From Aromatoleum diolicum (GTDB taxonomy: Bacteria > Pseudomonadota > Gammaproteobacteria > Burkholderiales > Rhodocyclaceae): a DNA stretch of 64,000 nucleotides. The notes beneath the pieces are model-generated. The model saw only the letters and a program-made list of their open reading frames with translations. It did not search any database and was not told the origin of the DNA. A program made the position numbers and the translations under genes. This document shows, piece by piece, positions 24,627 to 33,745 of this stretch (the first letter of the stretch is position 1; each line of letters begins with the position of its first letter). The DNA is taken from the NCBI RefSeq assembly GCF_012910955.1, contig NZ_WTVQ01000024.1, positions 1 to 64,000 of the forward strand, written 5' to 3'.

Positions 24627-25646
24627 ATGAGTCTCATTGAAAAGGCAGTCGAGCGGCTTGACCAGCTCAAACGGGCCGAAGCGGCGCCGACGCAGGGTGC
24701 CCCCGGTGCAAGCGGAGCGCTTGCCCCCCGCGATGGGGGTGCGCGCGTCGATCGGCTTGAGCCCGATGGCGATGTGTCGACTCCGGATACGGCTGCGCCG
24801 GCTGTCACGGCGCGCTCCGCCGCGACGCCCGAAACGCTCGACGGGCCGCGCGTGGCGGCGGCTGGCGGTCGCGAGGTAAGGGTGGATCTTGCCCGGCTGA
24901 CGCAGTTCGGCATGGTTACGCCGAATCAGCCGCGTTCCGCCATCGCCGAGGAGTTTCGCGTGATCAAGCGGCCGTTGATTCGCAACACCCAGGGCAAAGG
25001 GGCAGCGGCGATCGAAAGCGCCAACCTGATCATGGTCACCAGTGCGCTGCCCGGTGAGGGGAAGTCGTTCACCGCAATCAACCTCGCGATGAGTATCGCG
25101 ATGGAGCTCGATCACACGGTGCTGCTGGTCGATGCCGACTTTTCCCGTCCGTCGATACTGCAGCGCCTCGGACTGGCGCCAGAGAAAGGCCTGATGGATG
25201 TGTTGGTCGGCGATGTTTCCGATCTGTCGGAAGTCATGTTGCGCACCAATATTGAAAAGCTGTCGATTCTTCCGGCCGGGATGGCACACCAGCGGGCGAC
25301 GGAGCTGATCGCGTCGGATGCGATGAACCGCATGCTGGAGGAAATGGCCACCCGCTACGCTGAACGCATCATTGTGTTCGATTCGCCGCCCTTGCTGGCG
25401 ACGACCGAGGCACGCGTGCTGGCGACGCATATGGGCCAGGTGGTTGTGGTCGTCGAGTCGGGCCGAACCACGCATGGTGCGGTGAAACAGGCATTGGCGA
25501 CAATCGAGTCTTGTCCGGTAAAGCTGCTGCTGCTGAACAAGGCGAGCGAAGGCGGTCGGGGCAGCCTCTATGGTTACGGATACGGTTACGGATATGGTTA
25601 CGGTGCCGATGCACGCTCCGATTCCCCGCCCGAAGCGGCGATCTGA
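24627..25646 (+). CDS. XrtA-associated tyrosine autokinase (BY-kinase)
   Basis: 339 residues. It opens with MSLIEKAVERLDQLK, the usual start of the stand-alone kinase in these loci, followed by an Ala/Pro-rich linker. Walker A is SALPGEGKSFTAINLA, Walker A' is VLLVDADFSRPS and Walker B is IIVFDSPPLL. The C-terminal tyrosine cluster is a run of Tyr-Gly pairs (25570-25605) encoded by near-identical 12-bp units. Autophosphorylation there would control interaction with the chain-length protein. Confidence 0.93.
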   Translation: MSLIEKAVERLDQLKRAEAAPTQGAPGASGALAPRDGGARVDRLEPDGDVSTPDTAAPAVTARSAATPETLDGPRVAAAGGREVRVDLARLTQFGMVTPNQPRSAIAEEFRVIKRPLIRNTQGKGAAAIESANLIMVTSALPGEGKSFTAINLAMSIAMELDHTVLLVDADFSRPSILQRLGLAPEKGLMDVLVGDVSDLSEVMLRTNIEKLSILPAGMAHQRATELIASDAMNRMLEEMATRYAERIIVFDSPPLLATTEARVLATHMGQVVVVVESGRTTHGAVKQALATIESCPVKLLLLNKASEGGRGSLYGYGYGYGYGYGADARSDSPPEAAI

Positions 25647-25668
25647 TGTGGTGCGAGGAACTCGCTCA

Positions 25669-27159
25669 GTGACAACAGCCAGAGCGCTGGTGCTTGCGGG
25701 AGCCGTTGCCCTGCTGGGTACCGCGCAAGCGCAGACCGTGCTGGTGCGACCCCAGATCGATGCGCGATTGAGCTACAAGGACGGCTCAGGGAGAGATGGT
25801 AATGGTGGGGATTTTATAGCGGAGGTATCCCCTGGCATCTCGATCCTGCGTGAGAGCGGCCGCTTCAACGGTAGCCTGAATGCGCGTTTGCGTAACGTGG
25901 CGCATTTTAGCGAATCTGATCGCAACGATACGTTCCTGTCGCTGCATGGACGCGGTGAGATCGAGGCCGTGGAGCGCATGTTGTTCGTCGATATGGACGC
26001 CGCGGTCACCCGAAACAACCGTTCACAACTGAGCGGCAGACTCGTTGGCGATCCATTTGACACTGAAAATGCAAATGAAACGCGTACGTTCGGTGTTGGT
26101 CCGCGCCTGCACTTCACCCTGGGGGCTGAGACCCGCGGCATGCTTAGTTACATGAGCCGCTGGATGACTGGTAGCGGCGGGCTTGGCCGTCGCCGCGAAG
26201 GCGATGGGCACGCGCAACTGTCCAATCCGGTTCAGTTCGGACGCATCGGTTGGGGCCTCGATTACCGCCGGTCCGACAACGACTACGGTGATGTCAGCAG
26301 CAACAAGGCGGTGTCCGAAGAAAACGCGCGTGCAACGCTGTATGCGACAGTGACACCGCAGTTCCGCTTGCGGGGGATCGTCGGTTACGAGTCGAACGAT
26401 TACGAAGAGAGTTCGGGCGACAAAAGCACGATCGTCGGTGGCGGGTTTGATTGGAATCCGACCGAGCGAACGACCATTTCGGCCACCACGGAGAAGCGCA
26501 TTTTTGGGCGAGGCTACGATGTTCAGTTCAGCCATCGCCGTTCGTCGTCACTTTGGAATCTGTCCTTGTCGCGCGATATTTCTTCATCGATGCAGGCTCA
26601 AGGGTTTGACGTGTTCAGCGATCCGGAATTTCGCGGCCTTTACGATGCACTTGCACAAGTGCTTCCGGATCCGATCCAGCGTGAGGCCTTCGTACGCTTT
26701 CTGCTTGGCTATCCACCCATCGGCCAGCGTCTTGGTGTCTTGACGAACGTGCACCTGGTTTCGCGCAATTTCAACGGCAGCGTGTCGCTGCTGGGGGTAC
26801 GCAACGTGCTGACGATCGTATTGCAGCAATCTGAGCGCAGTAGGCTGGGCTCAGCGTTGGCGACCGATGCGAGCGACGATTTTGCGCGCTTTGAAACCGT
26901 GAAGACGCGATCGATGACGATGACACTGAGTCACCGCCTTTCGCAGCATATGACGCTTAATGCCAGTGTGTTGCGTTCGCGGGCCGAAGGCTCGGGCGGT
27001 GCGAGCGCGGCGACCGAGCGGAGTCTCTTCAGTGTCGGGGTCACCAGGCAGTTCGGGCCAAATACGTCGGGTGGGTTGCGTTTTTCACATCAGCGATCGG
27101 ACGGCGAGAGTGATTTCTCCGAGAATGTGCTGATGGCCAATCTGGGAATTAGTTTCTGA
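25669..27159 (+). CDS. XrtA-associated outer-membrane beta-barrel protein
   Basis: 496 residues from the GTG at 25669, chosen for the GAGGAA 9 nt upstream and the resulting signal peptide (ARALVLAGAVALLGTAQA). Upstream ATG/GTG codons overlap the kinase gene and would add a charged extension. The mature part is rich in alternating beta strands and ends with NVLMANLGISF, a C-terminal Phe as in BAM substrates. Proteins of this type (TIGR03016 group) are fixed parts of EPS/exosortase A loci. A role in export through, or anchoring at, the outer membrane is inferred. Confidence 0.85.
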   Translation: MTTARALVLAGAVALLGTAQAQTVLVRPQIDARLSYKDGSGRDGNGGDFIAEVSPGISILRESGRFNGSLNARLRNVAHFSESDRNDTFLSLHGRGEIEAVERMLFVDMDAAVTRNNRSQLSGRLVGDPFDTENANETRTFGVGPRLHFTLGAETRGMLSYMSRWMTGSGGLGRRREGDGHAQLSNPVQFGRIGWGLDYRRSDNDYGDVSSNKAVSEENARATLYATVTPQFRLRGIVGYESNDYEESSGDKSTIVGGGFDWNPTERTTISATTEKRIFGRGYDVQFSHRRSSSLWNLSLSRDISSSMQAQGFDVFSDPEFRGLYDALAQVLPDPIQREAFVRFLLGYPPIGQRLGVLTNVHLVSRNFNGSVSLLGVRNVLTIVLQQSERSRLGSALATDASDDFARFETVKTRSMTMTLSHRLSQHMTLNASVLRSRAEGSGGASAATERSLFSVGVTRQFGPNTSGGLRFSHQRSDGESDFSENVLMANLGISF

Positions 27160-27170
27160 CCGGGTATGGA

Positions 27171-28265
27171 ATGTACGAATCCTTTTTCAAGCTTCGCGCG
27201 AAACCGTTTCAGCTGAATCCCGACCCGGCTTTCTTTTATGGCAGCCGGGGGCATCGCCGGGCGATGGCGTATCTCGAATACGGCTTGCATCAGAATGAGG
27301 GTTTCATCGTCGTTACCGGTGAAATCGGGGCGGGGAAGACGACATTGGTGCGCAGCCTGCTGGAGCGTCTTGATCCAGAGAAAGTGGTGGCGGCAAATCT
27401 GGTAAGCACCCAGGTTGATGAGAACGACATCCTGCGGATGGTCGCCGCGGCATTCGGTGTTCCCTGCCGATCGCTCGACAAGGCGGGACTCCTGCTCGCC
27501 TTGGAAACTTTCTTCGTGTCGCTGGCGGCGGCGGGCAAGCGCGCGCTGCTGATCGTCGATGAAGCGCAGAATCTGAGTCCGCTGGCGGTCGAGGAGCTGC
27601 GCATGCTGTCGAATTTTCAGCTGGAAGACCACGCCCTGCTGCAGAGCTTTCTGGTCGGGCAGCCGGAATTCCGCGAGATCATGCAGAGTCCGCAGATGCA
27701 GCAGCTGCGTCAGCGCGTGATCGCGTCTTATCACCTGGGGCCGATGGATGCGGCGGAAACGCGCGCGTACATTGAACACCGTCTGCACCATGTGGGCTGG
27801 CAGGCCGATCCGGCCTTCGATGCTGACGTTTTCGGTGTGATCTACACGCACTCGGGCGGAGTGCCGCGGCGCATCAACACACTCTGCGACCGCTTGATGC
27901 TGGCGGCGTTCCTCGCTGACCGGCATACGATCGGCGAAGCCGATGTGCAGGAGGTGGTGGCGGAGTTGAAGGAGGAGTTCGCGACGCCGGCGACGCGTGC
28001 CTCCGGCGTGAAAGCGGGTGCGAACGGTAGTGGGCATGCGCCGGCGGGGCTTGCCCTCGGTGCAATCGACCCGCATCGCCTGCATGTTTCGGACAAGCTC
28101 GCCGATCAGGTCGCCGGCATGGCTGCAAACTTCGACGTGCGGCGCATCGAGGCGCGAATCGCGGGGCTGGAGCAGTCGATGGCGGCAACGCTGGACGTGC
28201 TCAACCAGTTGTTGCAGGCGGTACGCCGTGACGATGCTGCCGGGGACAGCCCCCATGAGCACTGA
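27171..28265 (+). CDS. XrtA-associated ExeA-like ATPase
   Basis: 364 residues beginning MYESFFKLRAKPFQLNPDPAFF, the standard start of the ExeA/GspA-like AAA family. Walker A is TGEIGAGKTTLV and Walker B is ALLIVDEAQNL; sensor and arginine regions follow (YTHSGGVPRRINTLCDRLML). The C-terminal 90 residues have no second domain such as peptidoglycan binding, but contain a predicted coiled coil (RRIEARIAGLEQSMAATLDVLNQLL region). It probably powers assembly or regulation of the export complex. It overlaps wecB by 11 nt. Confidence 0.9.
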   Translation: MYESFFKLRAKPFQLNPDPAFFYGSRGHRRAMAYLEYGLHQNEGFIVVTGEIGAGKTTLVRSLLERLDPEKVVAANLVSTQVDENDILRMVAAAFGVPCRSLDKAGLLLALETFFVSLAAAGKRALLIVDEAQNLSPLAVEELRMLSNFQLEDHALLQSFLVGQPEFREIMQSPQMQQLRQRVIASYHLGPMDAAETRAYIEHRLHHVGWQADPAFDADVFGVIYTHSGGVPRRINTLCDRLMLAAFLADRHTIGEADVQEVVAELKEEFATPATRASGVKAGANGSGHAPAGLALGAIDPHRLHVSDKLADQVAGMAANFDVRRIEARIAGLEQSMAATLDVLNQLLQAVRRDDAAGDSPHEH

Positions 28266-29400
28266 AACGCGTGGTGATGCGCCGGTAATCTGCGTGGTCG
28301 GGGCGCGCCCCAACTACATGAAGATGGCGCCGATCATGCGTGCGCTCGCGGCCCATCAGCCGTCGCTGCGCACGCTGCTGGTGCACACCGGTCAGCACTA
28401 CGATGCGGCGATGAACGACCGGCTGTTTGCGGATCTTGCTTTGCCGCGTCCGAACGTGAATCTGGAGGTCGGCTCGGGCAGTCACGCGGTGCAGACGGCC
28501 GAGGTGATGAAGCGCTTCGAGCCGGTGATCGACGCCCACGGTGCGCGCGCGGTGCTGGTGGTCGGGGATGTGAATTCGACGCTGGCCTGTGCCTTGGTGG
28601 CGGCCAAACGCGATGTGCCGGTGGTGCATGTGGAATCGGGCTTGCGCAGCAATGACCGCCGCATGCCCGAAGAGATCAACCGCATTCTGACTGACCAGAT
28701 TTCGGACATCCTATACACGACCGAACGCAGCGCGCATGCGAATCTGGCACGCGAGGGCATTCCCGCCGAGCGTGCGGTTTTTGTCGGCAATGTGATGATC
28801 GACAGCCTGCTCGCAAACTTGCCGAAGGCGCCACCGCCGGTGGAGTTGCTGGCCGCCGCAGGTTACGGGCCGGAGCGTATTGCCGGTGGTTATGGCGTGG
28901 TGACGCTGCATCGGCCGTCGAACGTCGATCACCCGCAGACGCTGGGGCCGATCATCGACGCACTGCGCGATATCAGTGTGCGGCTGCCGCTGGTGTTTGC
29001 GCTGCACCCGCGCACGCGCAACAACCTCGACTGTTTCGGCATGCAGGATCGGCTGGACCTGCCGGGTTTTATCATCCTGCCGCCGCAGGGCTATCTGGAA
29101 ATGCTCGGCCTGATGGCGAGCGCGAGCATGGTGCTGACCGATTCGGGCGGGATTCAGGAAGAAACAACCGCGCTTGGTGTGCCCTGCCTGACGATACGTG
29201 AGAACACCGAGCGGCCGATCACTGTTGAGCAGGGCACCAATACGCTGGTCGGTGTTGACCCGGATGCATTGCGTGCAGCGGCGGAAGCCGTTCTTGCCGG
29301 AGGCGGCAAGCGTGGGCGGATACCGGAATACTGGGACGGACGTGCCGCGGAGCGCATCGCTGCCCACCTCGGTAGCTGGTTGACGGCGCACGAGGGATAA
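28255..29400 (+). CDS. wecB: UDP-N-acetylglucosamine 2-epimerase (non-hydrolysing)
   Basis: 381 residues. VVGARPNYMKMAPIMRAL at the N-terminus, HTGQHYD, HVESGLRSNDRRMPEEINR and the C-terminal TDSGGIQEET block are diagnostic of the WecB/MnaA family. It interconverts UDP-GlcNAc and UDP-ManNAc, so ManNAc or a derivative (for example ManNAcA) is a likely building block of the polymer. The gene overlaps the ATPase gene, and the deacetylase follows after 10 bp. Confidence 0.95.
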   Translation: MSTETRGDAPVICVVGARPNYMKMAPIMRALAAHQPSLRTLLVHTGQHYDAAMNDRLFADLALPRPNVNLEVGSGSHAVQTAEVMKRFEPVIDAHGARAVLVVGDVNSTLACALVAAKRDVPVVHVESGLRSNDRRMPEEINRILTDQISDILYTTERSAHANLAREGIPAERAVFVGNVMIDSLLANLPKAPPPVELLAAAGYGPERIAGGYGVVTLHRPSNVDHPQTLGPIIDALRDISVRLPLVFALHPRTRNNLDCFGMQDRLDLPGFIILPPQGYLEMLGLMASASMVLTDSGGIQEETTALGVPCLTIRENTERPITVEQGTNTLVGVDPDALRAAAEAVLAGGGKRGRIPEYWDGRAAERIAAHLGSWLTAHEG

Positions 29401-29410
29401 GGGCCGTGCG

Positions 29411-30250
29411 ATGAGCAAACTGATCGTCAACGCGCTGACCATCGATGTGGAAGATTACTTCCAGGTTTCCGCGTTGGCGCCGCATTTTCCGCGCAGTGAT
29501 TGGGAACAGGTGCCGTGCCGGGTCGAGCGCAATGTGGACCTGATTCTCGGCTTGCTCGACGAACATGGAGCGACGGCAACCTTCTTCACGTTGGGCTGGA
29601 TCGCAGAGCGTTACCCTCAACTGGTGCGACGCATTGCGGAGTCCGGGCACGAGATTGCCAGCCACGGTTATGGCCACGAGCGTGCCAGCACGCAATCGCG
29701 TGAACTCTTTCTCGCGGATATCGTGCTGGCGAAGGCGGTGCTGGAGGATATTGCCGGGCAGCGCATCATCGGTTACCGCGCGCCCAGCTTTTCGATCGGA
29801 AAGGGCAATCTCTGGGCACACGACTGCATCGCTCAGGCGGGCTATGTATACAGTTCCAGCGTGTATCCGGTGCGTCACGATCATTACGGGATGCCCGATG
29901 CGCCGCGCTTTCCGTATCGGTTGGAGAGCGGGTTGCTGGAGGTGCCGGTCACGACGATGCGCTGGCTGGGGCGTAACTGGCCGGCGGGCGGCGGCGGCTA
30001 TTTCCGCCTGTTGCCGTATGCGGTCTCGCGCTGGCAGATCGGACGGGTGAATCGCGCCGATGGTCGGGCGGCAATCTTCTATTTTCATCCGTGGGAGGTC
30101 GATCCTGAACAGCCGCGCGTGCGCGATGCGACGGCCAGGACGCGCTTTCGCCATTACGTGAATCTCGCGCGGACCGAGGGGCGCCTGCGGTGCCTGCTGC
30201 GCGATTTTGTCTGGGGCCGAGCGGACCACGTTTTCGGCGCCGCCGACTGA
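29411..30250 (+). CDS. XrtA-associated polysaccharide deacetylase
   Basis: 279 residues. The NodB fold begins NALTIDVEDYFQVSALA, with Asp as the metal or general-base residue. ATATFFTLGWIAERYPQLVRRI and the metal-binding HEIASHGYGHE follow, then RAPSFSIG. This subgroup (DUF3473-containing) is specific to exosortase A loci. It has no signal peptide, so it may act on a lipid-linked intermediate at the cytoplasmic face or on a sugar before export. N-deacetylation of an N-acetylhexosamine is the likely reaction. Confidence 0.92.
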   Translation: MSKLIVNALTIDVEDYFQVSALAPHFPRSDWEQVPCRVERNVDLILGLLDEHGATATFFTLGWIAERYPQLVRRIAESGHEIASHGYGHERASTQSRELFLADIVLAKAVLEDIAGQRIIGYRAPSFSIGKGNLWAHDCIAQAGYVYSSSVYPVRHDHYGMPDAPRFPYRLESGLLEVPVTTMRWLGRNWPAGGGGYFRLLPYAVSRWQIGRVNRADGRAAIFYFHPWEVDPEQPRVRDATARTRFRHYVNLARTEGRLRCLLRDFVWGRADHVFGAAD

Positions 30251-30273
30251 GTCCGCATACGGGAGCAAAGTTG

Positions 30274-31311
30274 ATGGATAGACCGCCTTTGCTCGTGAAA
30301 CAACTCGGCGAGGCTGACCGGGTGCGATGGGATGCGTTCGTGCGCGCCTGTCCCGACGCGACGTTTTTCCATCTTTCTGCGTGGCGGGACATCATTCGTG
30401 ACGTGTTCCGACACCGGACCTTTTTTCTGTTCGCCGAGCGCGCGGGGGAGATCGTCGCGGTGCTGCCGCTGGCGGAAGTCAATAGCCGCTTGTTCGGACA
30501 TGCGCTGACCTCGCTGCCGTTCTGCGTGTACGGCGGGATTGCCGGCGCGGCGGATGCCGTTGCGCCGCTGGAGGCGGAGGCGGAGGCGCTGGCGCGACGA
30601 CTGGGGGTGCAGCATCTCGAGTTTCGCAATCTGGGTGTGCGCCATGCGGACTGGCCGCGGCAGGATCTCTACGTGACTTTCCGCAAGGAAATTCTGCCCG
30701 ACGATGAGGCGAACCTGCTGGCGATTCCGCGCAAGCAGCGTGCGATGGTGCGCAAGGCGATCAGGAACGGGCTGGCGAGCGAGATCGATGCCGACGTCGA
30801 GCGCTTTTTCGCGCTGTATGCCGGCAATGTGCTGCGCCATGGCACACCGGCATTGCCGAAGGCGTTCTTCGAGCGGCTGATGCAGGCCTTCGGCGGCGAC
30901 TGTGAAGTGCTGACAGTCACCGACACGGATGGAACGGCCGTGTCGAGTGTTCTGAGTTTCTATTTCCGCGACGAAGTGTTGCCGTATTACGCGGGTGATG
31001 CGGTGGTGGCGCGCGATCTTGCCGCCAACGACTTCAAATACTGGGAATTGATGCGGCGCGCGTGCGCGCGTGGTTATCGCCTGTTCGACTTCGGCCGTAG
31101 CAAGGTCGGGACGGGGCCGTATGGTTTCAAGAAGAACTGGGGTTTCGAGCCGACACCGCTGTCGTACGAGTACCGCCTGTACAAGCGCGATGCGGTGCCG
31201 CAGAACAATCCCATGAATCCGAAATACCGTGCCTTCATCGCGCTGTGGCGCAGGCTGCCGCTTCGGGTGGCGAACGCCTTGGGGCCGCATATCGTGCGCA
31301 ATCTCGGATGA
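30274..31311 (+). CDS. FemAB-like protein, XrtA-associated
   Basis: 345 residues from the ATG at 30274 after a 23-bp gap. The GNAT-related FemAB fold is seen in FFHLSAWRDIIRDVF, the RKQRAMVRKAIRNGL linker and the C-terminal FDFGRSKVGTGPYGFKKNWGFEP. In Gram-positives FemAB proteins transfer amino acids from aminoacyl-tRNA. In exosortase A loci (TIGR03019 group) the substrate is unknown, but an aminoacyl decoration of the glycan is plausible. It overlaps the next gene by 4 nt. Confidence 0.9.
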   Translation: MDRPPLLVKQLGEADRVRWDAFVRACPDATFFHLSAWRDIIRDVFRHRTFFLFAERAGEIVAVLPLAEVNSRLFGHALTSLPFCVYGGIAGAADAVAPLEAEAEALARRLGVQHLEFRNLGVRHADWPRQDLYVTFRKEILPDDEANLLAIPRKQRAMVRKAIRNGLASEIDADVERFFALYAGNVLRHGTPALPKAFFERLMQAFGGDCEVLTVTDTDGTAVSSVLSFYFRDEVLPYYAGDAVVARDLAANDFKYWELMRRACARGYRLFDFGRSKVGTGPYGFKKNWGFEPTPLSYEYRLYKRDAVPQNNPMNPKYRAFIALWRRLPLRVANALGPHIVRNLG

Positions 31312-33728
31312 CGATGGATAACCGGCCGGCACTGCTCTATCTGGTGCATCGCATTCCGTATCCGCCGAACAAGGGCGACAAGGTACGATCGTTCAACATC
31401 CTGCGCCATCTGGCCCGCTCTTATCGGGTGTATCTGGGCACCTTTGTCGATCATCCGGAGGATCGGGCACATGTGGAGTGCCTGCGTGAATGGTGCGCCG
31501 AGGTGCATGCGGTGGATCTGGCGCCGCGTTGGGCCCGGATTGCGAGTCTGACGGGCTTGTTGAGCGGCGAGGCCCTGAGCCTGCCGTATTACCGCGATGC
31601 CGGCCTGCGGGCTTGGGTGCGCGGGATCGTGCGTTTGCATGGGGTCCGCCATGCGGTGGCCTTTTCGGGGCCGATGGCGCAGTACCTGGACGTGCAAGGG
31701 CTGGAAAGACGCATCGCGGATTTTTGCGATGTGGATTCGGCGAAGTGGTTGGAGTATGCCGTCAAGCGGCGCTGGCCGATGTCGTGGTTGTACCGGCGGG
31801 AAGGCGAGAGGCTGCTCGTGTTCGAGCGGAAGATGGCGGGGGTCGCCGATGCGAGCCTGTTCGTGACCGAGGCTGAAGCGGGATTGTTCCGGCAACTGGC
31901 GCCGGAAGCGGCGAGCCGTGTTTGGGCGATGCCGAACGGGGTCGATGCGGCATTCTTTTCTCCCGAGCAGGCATATCCCGATCCGTATCCGGACGGTGGG
32001 CCGGTGGTGGCGTTTACCGGCGCAATGGATTACTGGCCGAACGTCGATGCGGTGACCTGGTTCGTGCAGGCGATTCTTCCCGCGATCCGCAGTGTGCGTC
32101 CGGACGTGCGTTTCTATATCGTTGGCATGAATCCGTCGCCCGCGGTGCTCGCGCTGGCGGGTTCCGGGGTGGTGGTCACCGGCAGCGTGCCCGATGTGCG
32201 CCCCTGGCTGGCGCACGCCGACGTGCTTGCGGCGCCGCTGAGGGTGGCGCGCGGGATCCAGAACAAGGTGCTGGAAGCGATGGCGATGGGCCGGCCGGTG
32301 GTTGTTTCGGCGCCCGCGGCGGTCGGTCTTGCGGGAACGGCAGGGGTCGATTTCGACACTGCCGAGGGTGCCGAGGCGTTTGCCGGGCGCATTTCGGCCT
32401 TGCTCGGGCATGCGCCGCGGCGCAAGCGGATGGGGCATGCGGCGCGCGCGTGCGTACTCGCAGCGTACAGCTGGGAAGCGCACTTGACGCGGCTGGACGT
32501 GTTGCTGGGAACATCGGCGGATCAGGCCCCGGTGCCGCTCAGAGTGCGTGAATGGGCTGATGACGATCCGCGTCCGTTGGTGGTGCATGTGGTGTACCGG
32601 TTCGAGGTCGGCGGGCTGGAAAACGGCGTGGTGAATCTGATCAATCATCTGCCGCCAAGCCGCTTTCGCCATGCCGTCGTCGCACTGACCGAATGCGTGC
32701 CGGAGTTCTGCGCGCGGGTGCTGCATGATGACGTGCATTTCTTCTCGCTGCACAAGCCGCCGGGGCATGGCTTCAAGCTTTATCCCGCGCTGTATCGGCT
32801 GTTTTGCCAATTGCGTCCCGCAATCGTGCATACGCGCAACCTTGCCGCACTGGAAGCCGTAGTGCCCGCGTGGGCGGCCGGCGTGCCGGTGCGGGTGCAT
32901 GGCGAGCATGGCTGGGATGTGTCCGACCCTGATGGCACGCGTCGCCGGTTTCGTATCATGCGCCGCCTGTATCGTCCATTCGTGACCCAGTACATAGCGC
33001 TGTCCAATCATCTGCAGTCATATTTGACCTCGTACGTCGGAGTCGTGCCGGGACGGGTCGTGCGTATCTGCAACGGGGTCGATACGGTGCGCTTCCGGCC
33101 GGCGCACGGCGCGCGCGAAGTCCCGTCCGATTCGCCGTTTCGGGAAGCCGGGCTGCGCGTGATCGGGACGGCGGGGCGGCTGCAGGCGATCAAGGATCCG
33201 CTGAATCTGGTGCGGGCGTTTGCGCTGCTGGTAGAGCGCGAGCCGGAGCGGACACAGCAGCTGCGCCTGATGATTGTCGGCGATGGGCCCTTGCGGGATG
33301 CGGTGGAGCACGAAATTGCGCGTAACCGGATCGGTGAGCGGGTATGGTTGACGGGCGAACGACGTGATGTGCCGGAGGCGATGCGGGCGATGGACATCTT
33401 CGTGCTGCCTTCGCGGGCGGAAGGGATCTCCAACACCATCCTGGAGGCGATGGCCTGCGGCTTGCCGGTGATCGCCACACGCGTGGGGGGCAATCCGGAG
33501 CTGGTCGTGGACGGCGAAACGGGGATGCTGGTGCCGGCGGAGGACAGTGCCGCGCTGGCCGATGCGCTGGCGCACTATCTGGCCGATGGCGAACTTGCAC
33601 GGGCGCATGGCCGGGCGGGGCGGCAGCGCGCGGAGGGGGAATTCAGTATCGACGGCATGGTCGCCCGCTATGGCGGCCTGTATGAGTCCTTGCTTGATGC
33701 GGCGGGGCGCCCTGCGCCCGCAACCTGA
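31308..33728 (+). CDS. Fused double glycosyltransferase (two GT4-type enzymes in one chain), XrtA-associated
   Basis: 806 residues. Residues 1 to about 405 are a complete GT-B enzyme of the PEP-CTERM TIGR03087 type (YLVHRIPYPPNKGDKVRSFN; WAMPNGVDAAFF; FTGAMDYWPNVDAV; IQNKVLEAMAMGRPVV). After a short linker, residues about 422-800 are a second complete enzyme of the TIGR03088 type (HVVYRFEVGGLENGVVNLI; RICNGVDTVRF; GTAGRLQAIKDPLNLVRAF; EGISNTILEAMACGLPVIAT). These two usually come from separate neighbouring genes. The reading frame runs through the junction (near 32520-32580) without a stop, so this is a gene fusion that fixes a 1:1 ratio and possibly passes the glycan between sites. Confidence 0.9.
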   Translation: MTMDNRPALLYLVHRIPYPPNKGDKVRSFNILRHLARSYRVYLGTFVDHPEDRAHVECLREWCAEVHAVDLAPRWARIASLTGLLSGEALSLPYYRDAGLRAWVRGIVRLHGVRHAVAFSGPMAQYLDVQGLERRIADFCDVDSAKWLEYAVKRRWPMSWLYRREGERLLVFERKMAGVADASLFVTEAEAGLFRQLAPEAASRVWAMPNGVDAAFFSPEQAYPDPYPDGGPVVAFTGAMDYWPNVDAVTWFVQAILPAIRSVRPDVRFYIVGMNPSPAVLALAGSGVVVTGSVPDVRPWLAHADVLAAPLRVARGIQNKVLEAMAMGRPVVVSAPAAVGLAGTAGVDFDTAEGAEAFAGRISALLGHAPRRKRMGHAARACVLAAYSWEAHLTRLDVLLGTSADQAPVPLRVREWADDDPRPLVVHVVYRFEVGGLENGVVNLINHLPPSRFRHAVVALTECVPEFCARVLHDDVHFFSLHKPPGHGFKLYPALYRLFCQLRPAIVHTRNLAALEAVVPAWAAGVPVRVHGEHGWDVSDPDGTRRRFRIMRRLYRPFVTQYIALSNHLQSYLTSYVGVVPGRVVRICNGVDTVRFRPAHGAREVPSDSPFREAGLRVIGTAGRLQAIKDPLNLVRAFALLVEREPERTQQLRLMIVGDGPLRDAVEHEIARNRIGERVWLTGERRDVPEAMRAMDIFVLPSRAEGISNTILEAMACGLPVIATRVGGNPELVVDGETGMLVPAEDSAALADALAHYLADGELARAHGRAGRQRAEGEFSIDGMVARYGGLYESLLDAAGRPAPAT

Positions 33729-33745
33729 CTGAAGGGGAAGCGCCG

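Noticed and set aside
31074-33011. Minus-strand open frame of 645 codons opposite the fused glycosyltransferase
   Set aside because: The plus strand encodes conserved GT-B motifs throughout, so the antisense frame is not supported.
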